Assembly: GCA_910578505.1 (NCBI GenBank)
Contig: CAJTPV010000002.1
Span: forward strand, 99,834 to 163,833
Length of the DNA: 64,000 nt
From: an uncultured Oscillospiraceae bacterium
GTDB lineage: Bacteria > Bacillota > Clostridia > Oscillospirales > Oscillospiraceae
Direction: 5' to 3'
Under the pieces are notes generated by a model. That model was not told the DNA's origin. It was given only the letters and a program-made list of their open reading frames with translations, and ran no database searches. How positions within the stretch are numbered: the first letter of the stretch is position 1; every line of letters begins with the position of its first letter. A program made the position numbers and the translations under genes. This document shows, in pieces, positions 58,831-64,000 of the stretch.

Positions 58831-61040
58831 CGTCCGCCCTGCCGCTGCTGCTGGGGAACATCTGCCTGCTGTTCCTGCTGCTGGCGGGAGGGGTTTTCTC
58901 TTTCGTGTCAGCCTACGGCCTGCCAGGCAACAGCTCCTGGCTGCTGGCGGGCTGCATTGGCTTTTCCGCCCTGTCGGCGGTCCTCTGGTCCGTCCCCCAT
59001 GGGGGCTGGGTCTCCCTGGGCCTGCTGGGGCTGGAGGCGCTGGCCGTCTGGCGGCTGTGGGAGCGGCTGGCGCCGGCAATGGCGGCGCTGTGGGCGGCGG
59101 TGTCCAGCGGCGGCGCGGACGCCATGGACCTCTATCTGCTGCGGGTCCACGGGGCGCTTTACGTCCAGGAGGCCATGACCCCCGTCCTGCTTCTGCTGGC
59201 CTTTGGGCTCGCCTGTGTCCTGGGCTGGCTGGCGGTGCGGGAGCGGTGCTGGCACCTGTCGGCGGTGCTGGTGACCCTGCCCCTGCTCTCCGCCCTGACG
59301 GAGGGGGTGCTGCCGGACCTGCTCCCCCTGCTGGCGTCCGCCGCCGGGTGGGGGACGCTGCTGCTGACCAGCCTCTACAGCCGCCGGGACCGGGCCAGTC
59401 TGGGCAGAGCCCTCTGGATGAGCCTGGGAGGCATGACGGCGCTGCTGCTCCTGCTGCTGGCCCTGCTGCCGCGGGAGGGCTACTACAGGCCGGACTGGGC
59501 CACCCATACCCGTGACCGCGTCATAGAGACGGTAAACCGCGGCTTCTCCGCCCTCTGGACCGGGGGCGGCGGCGGGGCCGCCTGGAACCTGGATTTCGGC
59601 ATAGCCGCGCCGTCCAGGCAGGAGGTCGACGGGCTGGTGGACCTGACGGAGGCCGGGCCCCGGAGCTATTCCCGGCAGACCGTGCTGCAGGTGACCGGCG
59701 GGACGGGGCGGACGTACCTGCGGGGCGGGGCCGCCGGGGTCTACACCGGCAGCGGCTGGGAGGCCATAGACGAGAGCGCGTACGGGGAGCTGGCCTATGC
59801 GCCCGACACGTTCCCGGCCCTGACCGCGCCGGACGGCGCGCCTGTCAAGACGCTGACCATCCGGCATGTGGGCGGCAGGGGGAAGACGGCCTATATGCCC
59901 TACCGGTTTCTGGGCTTCCCGGATGAGCGGGCGTACACCGTTCTGGACAGCGGCGCGCGGCGGCGGGGGGATGAATATCAGGTCTCATACATCCCCGGCA
60001 GCCCCATGGCCGGTGCATTCTCGTCGCTGGGCAGCGGTCCAAAGGCATGGGAACTGCGTTACCGGGAGTTTGTCTATGACCACTATCTGGACGTGCCGGA
60101 GGAGGCCGCGTCCGCGCTGTGGCCCGTGCTGACGGGATCCGTGCGGAAGCAGGTGGTGTCGGGCGCTCCCCCGGATTGGTCCGATCAGCTGCACCAGAAC
60201 TTCCAGGAGTCCGCCTATTGGGCTATGTGCGCAGCCAAAACGCTGGAGGGCCTGGCGGTCTACGACCTGGATGTCCCGGCCATGGAGCCGGGGGAGGACT
60301 TTGTGACCCACTTCCTGGAGGAAGGGCGGGGCTACTGCGTCCACTTCGCTACCGCCGGGGCGCTGCTGCTGCGGATGCAGGGCATCCCGGCCCGGTACGT
60401 GGAGGGCTACGCCCCCTGGCTGGGGGAGGGCGGCGCCAGCAACGTGCGGGACAGCGACGCCCACGCCTGGGTGGAGATCTATCTGGACGGCTACGGCTGG
60501 TACCCTGTGGAGATGACGCCGGGCCGTCAGGGCGGGACGCTGGAGACAGCGGCCCCGGAAATCCTGCAGACCGAGACGCCGCCGGAAACACCGGAGGAGG
60601 ACCTGCCGGAAGAGGAGGACCTGCCGGAAGCGCCGGAGGACAGCCCGCCGGAGGCCCCGGACGTCCAGGAGGGCGAGAGCGCCCCGGAGGAGCCGGAGAA
60701 AGCGCCGGCGGACCTCAGCTGGCTGTGGAAGGCGGCGGCGGCGCTGCTGGTCCTGGCCGCGCCCTATGGCGGATACCGGCTGGCCCGGCTGGTGGGGAAA
60801 AAGCGGCGGGAGCACCCGGATACCAACCGCTCTGTTATTTACGCCTACCTGCGCTACCAGCGTTTTCTGCGCCGGGGCGGTCCGGAGGAGCCGGCGCTGG
60901 AGGAGCTGGGCCGGAAGGCCAAGTTCAGCCAGCATCAGCTGACGGAGGAGGAGCGGACCGCTGCGTGGGGCTGCGCGGACCATGCGGCGGAGGAATGGCG
61001 GCGGGCCAAGCCCCCCGTCGGAAAAAAGCGCTCCGGATGA
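58815..61040 (+). CDS. TgpA-like transglutaminase-domain membrane protein
   Basis: 741 residues. About six N-terminal membrane helices are followed by an extracytoplasmic transglutaminase-like core. The Cys lies in GRGYCVHFATAGALLLRMQG, and the His and Asp in SDAHAWVEIYLDGYGWYPVE. A Pro/Glu-rich linker, a final membrane helix and a cytoplasmic tail complete the layout. The triad Cys-His-Asp is intact. Its substrates are unknown. Third gene of the MoxR operon. Confidence 0.9.
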   Translation: MRRTITSALPLLLGNICLLFLLLAGGVFSFVSAYGLPGNSSWLLAGCIGFSALSAVLWSVPHGGWVSLGLLGLEALAVWRLWERLAPAMAALWAAVSSGGADAMDLYLLRVHGALYVQEAMTPVLLLLAFGLACVLGWLAVRERCWHLSAVLVTLPLLSALTEGVLPDLLPLLASAAGWGTLLLTSLYSRRDRASLGRALWMSLGGMTALLLLLLALLPREGYYRPDWATHTRDRVIETVNRGFSALWTGGGGGAAWNLDFGIAAPSRQEVDGLVDLTEAGPRSYSRQTVLQVTGGTGRTYLRGGAAGVYTGSGWEAIDESAYGELAYAPDTFPALTAPDGAPVKTLTIRHVGGRGKTAYMPYRFLGFPDERAYTVLDSGARRRGDEYQVSYIPGSPMAGAFSSLGSGPKAWELRYREFVYDHYLDVPEEAASALWPVLTGSVRKQVVSGAPPDWSDQLHQNFQESAYWAMCAAKTLEGLAVYDLDVPAMEPGEDFVTHFLEEGRGYCVHFATAGALLLRMQGIPARYVEGYAPWLGEGGASNVRDSDAHAWVEIYLDGYGWYPVEMTPGRQGGTLETAAPEILQTETPPETPEEDLPEEEDLPEAPEDSPPEAPDVQEGESAPEEPEKAPADLSWLWKAAAALLVLAAPYGGYRLARLVGKKRREHPDTNRSVIYAYLRYQRFLRRGGPEEPALEELGRKAKFSQHQLTEEERTAAWGCADHAAEEWRRAKPPVGKKRSG

Positions 61041-61062
61041 GAAAAACAGCCGGAAGACAGGA

Positions 61063-61090
61063 GAGGCCGCCCGGAAAAGGGCGGCCTCTT
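61063..61090 (+). terminator. Terminator of the moxR operon
   Basis: GAGGCCGCCC pairs with GGGCGGCCTC with a GGAAAA loop, 22 nt after the stop. It is followed only by TTC. Confidence 0.65.
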
Positions 61091-61155
61091 CAAGCCGAGA
61101 GGGAGAGCGCAGAAAAAGAGTGCAGGCTGCCTCTCCAATCTTGGAGAATTTTATA

Positions 61156-61184
61156 TTGAAATACCGGGTAATTTACAGTATACT
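61156..61184 (+). promoter_or_regulatory. Promoter of the DUF512 gene
   Basis: TTGAAA (61156-61161), a 17-nt spacer and TATACT (61179-61184), 35 nt before the start codon. Confidence 0.8.
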
Positions 61185-61218
61185 CTATCTATGAACGTTA
61201 TCCGTCCCAGGAGGTGCC

Positions 61219-62517
61219 ATGAGTACTGTCATCAAATGTGTGGACCGGCGCTCGCCGGCGGAGCGGGCCGGCATCCATGCCGGCGAAAAATTGATCTCCA
61301 TCAACGGCCATGGTGTGGAGGACGTGCTGGACTACCGCTTCTACGGCTATGACCGGGACCCGGTGCTGGTGCTGGAGGAAAGCGGCGGCGGGCGGCGCAG
61401 CGTAAAAGTGAAAAAAGAGGACGCGGAGGAGCTGGGGCTGGATTTTGAGAGCTACCTTATGGACGAGCCCCGCCCGTGCAGCAACCACTGCCTGTTCTGC
61501 TTCGTGGACCAGATGGCCCCCGGATGCCGGGATACCCTCTACTTTAAGGACGACGACGCCCGGCTGAGCTTTTTAATGGGCAACTATATTACCCTCACCA
61601 ACCTCTCCCCCCGGGAGCTCCAGCGGATCATCGACCTGCGGATCAGCCCCATCAACGTCTCCGTCCACGCAACGGACCCCAAGGTGCGCTCCGTCCTGCT
61701 GGGAAACAAGGCGGGGGCGGACAGCCTGGAGGCCATGCGGGCCTTTGCGCAGGCGGGGATTGTGATGAACGGGCAGATCGTGCTGTGTCCGGGCTATAAC
61801 GACGGGGCCCAGCTCCAGCGCACGATGGAGGATATGGCCGAATGGGGCTTTGCCAGCTGCTCTGTGGTGCCGGTGGGATTGACCCGGTTCCGGGAGAAGC
61901 TGAGCCGGTTGGAGCCGGTGGACCGGGAGTGCGCCAGCCGGACCATCGACCAGGTGGAGGCGTTCGGGAAAATCTGCCTGGAGAAGTGCGGCTCGCGGCT
62001 GTTCTTCTGCTCGGATGAGCTGTTTATCCGGGCCGGGCGGGCGCTGCCGGACGAGGCGTATTATGAGGGCTATGTACAGCTCGAAAACGGCGTGGGGATG
62101 CTGCGCAGTCTGATCGAGGAATTTACGGCGGGACTGCGGCTGGAGGACGGACCGGCGGAGGCCTCCCCGTACACCATTGCCACCGGCGTGAGCGCGAGAC
62201 CGTTTTTGCAGGAGCTGGCGGACAGGGCGGAACAGCAGTTTGGTGTGCATGGACAGGTGATTGCCGTTGAAAACGACTTTTTTGGGCATACCATAGATGT
62301 GGCCGGTCTGGTGACCGGAAGGGACCTGATCGGGCAGCTGAAGGGCCGGGAATTGGGTCAGCGGCTGCTGATGCCGGTGAACATGCTGCGCCACGGCGGG
62401 GACGTGTTTCTGGACGACCTGCATGTGTCCGACGTGGAGAAAGCGTTGGGCGTGCCGGTGACGGTGGTGGAGCAGGACGGCTTTGATTTGCTGGACGCCA
62501 TGCTGGGGAGGAAGTAG
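61219..62517 (+). CDS. DUF512 radical-SAM-like protein with N-terminal PDZ domain
   Basis: 432 residues. The N-terminal 65 residues resemble a PDZ domain (SPAERAGIHAGEKLISINGH). Cys87, Cys91 and Cys94 form CSNHCLFC, the CX3CX2C iron-sulfur motif of radical SAM enzymes. The C-terminus is the DUF512 domain (VTGRDLIGQLKGRELGQRLL and MLRHGGDVFLDDL). Proteins of this family are conserved in Clostridia and their reaction is unknown. The ribosome site is CCAGGAGGTG. Confidence 0.9.
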   Translation: MSTVIKCVDRRSPAERAGIHAGEKLISINGHGVEDVLDYRFYGYDRDPVLVLEESGGGRRSVKVKKEDAEELGLDFESYLMDEPRPCSNHCLFCFVDQMAPGCRDTLYFKDDDARLSFLMGNYITLTNLSPRELQRIIDLRISPINVSVHATDPKVRSVLLGNKAGADSLEAMRAFAQAGIVMNGQIVLCPGYNDGAQLQRTMEDMAEWGFASCSVVPVGLTRFREKLSRLEPVDRECASRTIDQVEAFGKICLEKCGSRLFFCSDELFIRAGRALPDEAYYEGYVQLENGVGMLRSLIEEFTAGLRLEDGPAEASPYTIATGVSARPFLQELADRAEQQFGVHGQVIAVENDFFGHTIDVAGLVTGRDLIGQLKGRELGQRLLMPVNMLRHGGDVFLDDLHVSDVEKALGVPVTVVEQDGFDLLDAMLGRK

Positions 62518-62760
62518 TCAGAGGGCCTCGATGACCAGTGACAGGCCAACGCGGATTCCTTCACGGAACCAGTTCAGGTTGGTTTGCAAGGCAATGCGGC
62601 TCTGGCTGTCCTGGAGGGCATCGACCATTTCATGCCCAAGGGCGGGGCTGGCCCGGTCCCAAAGCTCCGCGTCCCGGCGGAGCATGTCCTGGTCCTCTAA
62701 GCTGTAGTCATGATTTCGGGCCAGCATGCCGTTGTAGATTTCTTCTATGATGTCTGACAT
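62518..62760 (-). CDS. DUF6809-like small protein, 80 aa
   Basis: 80 residues from the ATG at 62760, preceded by AAGGAGG; the open frame extends to 62838 but lacks a site. Helical, with IEEIYNGMLARNHDYSLED near the N-terminus and a C-terminus ending REGIRVGLSLVIEAL. The resemblance to the DUF6809 family is by eye. These occur next to mobile or phage-derived genes, but no role is known. It converges on the DUF512 gene with adjacent stops. Confidence 0.7.
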   Translation of the reverse strand: MSDIIEEIYNGMLARNHDYSLEDQDMLRRDAELWDRASPALGHEMVDALQDSQSRIALQTNLNWFREGIRVGLSLVIEAL

Positions 62761-62862
62761 TGTCGGGGCCTCCTTGTTTGTGATAGGGTTATTATAACCT
62801 ATAATCTTTTGCACGTCAATATATTTATATAAATGCACCGACTAATTTTGCAAGAGGTATCT

Positions 62863-63096
62863 ATGGAACATTCAGATAGAATTTTACAAATTTTTGCGGA
62901 TAGAGGGCTTACGGGCTACAAAGTCGGAAAAGCAACCGGTTTAGCTGCTAATCTGTTTATTTCTTGGAAAAAGAAGCCTACATCAAAGATTCAGTCCTGT
63001 TCGCTTGTTTTAATTGCAGATTATCTGGGATGCTCTGTCGATTACCTGTTGGGGAGGACGGAGGACCCGGAGGTGCATCAGCTGCCGGAGGATTAA
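62863..63096 (+). CDS. Cro/XRE-like helix-turn-helix regulator
   Basis: 77 residues from the ATG at 62863 with AAGAGGT upstream. HTH core ILQIFADRGLTGYKVGKATG followed by LIADYLGCSVDYLLGRTEDP, the usual end of XRE proteins. Divergent from the DUF6809-like gene and upstream of small accessory genes in lower-GC DNA, suggesting mobile origin. The C-terminus is GC-rich compared with the rest. Confidence 0.85.
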   Translation: MEHSDRILQIFADRGLTGYKVGKATGLAANLFISWKKKPTSKIQSCSLVLIADYLGCSVDYLLGRTEDPEVHQLPED

Positions 63097-63114
63097 TAGT
63101 AGGGGGGAAAGGAT

Positions 63115-63258
63115 ATGGTTGAAAGTATTATGACAGATAAACAATTTGATAGAATCATCCAAATGATCCGCATGGTACTGGATGGCTGTAAAGACCTGGA
63201 AGAAGCCAAGCAAAAAATCGACCAACTGCTGGGGGACCGCAAGGACAAGGAAGAGTAA
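63115..63258 (+). CDS. Small helical protein, 47 aa
   Basis: A 47-codon open frame starting at an ATG with AGGGGGGAAAGG upstream and encoding MTDKQFDRIIQMIRMVLDGC and a charged helix EEAKQKIDQLLGDRKD. It is similar in style to small proteins that accompany XRE regulators in Clostridia. No function is known. It follows the regulator by 18 nt. Confidence 0.65.
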   Translation: MVESIMTDKQFDRIIQMIRMVLDGCKDLEEAKQKIDQLLGDRKDKEE

Positions 63259-63303
63259 GAGGGACAATACTTGATGCAGCGCGGATAAACGGAGGTATCT
63301 GAA

Positions 63304-63597
63304 ATGATACGGAACATCACAGATATTCAATCTTCCCTTGCGCCGGTTTTTCGTTCATACGGGATTTCCCGCGCCGTCCTTTTTGGTTCTATTGCAAAGG
63401 GAACCGCCACGGATAAGAGCGATCTTGATCTGCTTGTAGACAGCAAACTGCGGGGGCTGAATTTTGTCGGTTTTATGGAGGCCGTCCGTCAGGCGGTTGG
63501 TATGCCCGTGGATGTGTTTGATGTGACGCATATTGAGAAGAATTCCAGAATTGAGCGGGAAATTCGCTCTACGGGAGTGACGATTTATGAGAAATAG
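63304..63597 (+). CDS. mntA: MNT-type nucleotidyltransferase (antitoxin MntA)
   Basis: 97 residues. The minimal nucleotidyltransferase motif is present as LFGSIAKGTATDKSDLDLLV (GS followed by DxD). In MntA/HepT pairs this protein AMPylates the HEPN toxin and neutralises it. It overlaps the downstream gene by 11 nt, the expected coupling. Lower GC than the core genes. Confidence 0.88.
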   Translation: MIRNITDIQSSLAPVFRSYGISRAVLFGSIAKGTATDKSDLDLLVDSKLRGLNFVGFMEAVRQAVGMPVDVFDVTHIEKNSRIEREIRSTGVTIYEK

Positions 63598-63925
63598 CGT
63601 CATCATACAAAAGTTGTATCAATATACGCTCAAGCTGATGGATTATTGCGATGGCTACACCTATGACAGCTTTACAGCAGACATAAAACTGGTGGAAGCA
63701 TGTGTATTTAATCTCAGTCAGATGGGTGAGCTATGCCATATTGCGGATCAGGAATTTACAAAAAATCATCCTGAGATTCCCTGGGCTCAAATATATGGTT
63801 TGAGGAATCGTATTGTTCATGATTACGAAGGAGTCAACCTTTTGCTGGTATGGGAGATTATCAATGAGGACATCCCTGTCCTGCAAGAGCGCCTGCGGAA
63901 ACTGATTCCACAGTTATACTCATGA
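63587..63925 (+). CDS. hepT: HEPN-domain RNase toxin (HepT)
   Basis: 112 residues of the DUF86 HEPN family. The catalytic RX4-6H motif reads RNRIVHDY near residue 73. HepT cuts RNA and is held inactive by the upstream MntA-like protein. Both proteins appear intact, so the pair should be functional. Confidence 0.88.
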   Translation: MRNSVIIQKLYQYTLKLMDYCDGYTYDSFTADIKLVEACVFNLSQMGELCHIADQEFTKNHPEIPWAQIYGLRNRIVHDYEGVNLLLVWEIINEDIPVLQERLRKLIPQLYS

Positions 63926-63942
63926 ACGATGAAATATGCGGG

Positions 63943-64000
63943 AAAGGGGACCCCTCAGTCACGCTTCGCGTGCCAGCTCCCCTTTCAGGGGAGCCTTTTC
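63943..64000. repeat. Dispersed hairpin repeat at the window end
   Basis: AAAGGGGA...CACGCTTCGCGTG...TCCCCTTT followed by CAGGGGAGCC: nested hairpins with a GC-rich centre. It resembles intergenic elements that recur in gut Clostridia (from memory; not verified). The element may continue past the window edge. Confidence 0.6.

Noticed and set aside
1-64000. CRISPR array, tRNA, rRNA, complete insertion sequence
   Set aside because: No regularly spaced repeats, no cloverleaf with a TTCGA-type loop at consistent spacing, and no transposase flanked by inverted repeats were found by eye.

Overview
The window is about 64 kb of GC-rich, densely coding DNA. It most likely comes from an anaerobic gut-type Clostridia of the Oscillospiraceae (Flavonifractor / Oscillibacter / Lawsonibacter-like). 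This assignment is an inference from the Gram-positive gene content (YmfF/YmfH pair, Rex, CFeSP genes, arabinose genes with AraR, Gram-positive-type Pel locus), from strong Shine-Dalgarno sites, and from intergenic triple-hairpin repeats. The window holds no rRNA, tRNA or CRISPR array that I can see. One structural RNA is certain: RNase P RNA at about 56400-56750.

Layout. 1-6.5 kb: 3' part of lepA, a DegV protein, a small protein, a candidate small structured RNA, two M16 peptidase-like genes and lgt. 6.5-10.4 kb: a tetrapyrrole operon (precorrin-2 dehydrogenase, hemC, cobA-hemD fusion, hemB). 10.8-24.9 kb: a 14-kb exopolysaccharide operon with the gene order of a Gram-positive Pel cluster (SDR-PelD fusion, PelE-like, PelA-deacetylase-like, PelF, PelG), followed by DUF2304, GT4, GT2, a large membrane protein and a DUF4874/DUF4832 protein. 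24.9-33.2 kb: housekeeping and regulatory genes (TIGR01440, NfeD-like, glpK, rex, a cysteine-rich small protein, a two-domain ThyX-like protein, and a dusB / ECF sigma / anti-sigma operon). 33.4-42.4 kb: an arabinose module (divergent araR, a three-gene sugar ABC transporter, FGGY kinase, araA).

42.5-49.4 kb, minus strand: a methyl-branch Wood-Ljungdahl / nickel-handling operon. In order of transcription it encodes a His-rich protein, CooT-like, a 73-aa protein, MetF, a CooC-type ATPase, an unrecognised 285-aa protein, AcsD, and a fusion of AcsC (corrinoid/iron-sulfur protein large subunit) with AcsE (methyltetrahydrofolate methyltransferase). The fusion gene carries a single 1-nt frameshift near 43874-43876. 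The catalytic CODH/ACS subunits are not in the window. This fusion is the most unusual feature seen. The tetrapyrrole operon could supply the corrinoid that this protein needs.

49.6-62.5 kb: a PD-(D/E)XK transposase-like nuclease, a pRiA4b ORF3-domain protein, an EF-G-like GTPase, a second sigma/anti-sigma pair, rnpB, a MoxR-DUF58-transglutaminase operon and a DUF512 radical-SAM-like protein. 62.5-64 kb: an AT-richer accessory tail with a DUF6809-like protein, a Cro/XRE regulator, a 47-aa protein, a MntA/HepT toxin-antitoxin pair and a dispersed hairpin repeat at the window end.
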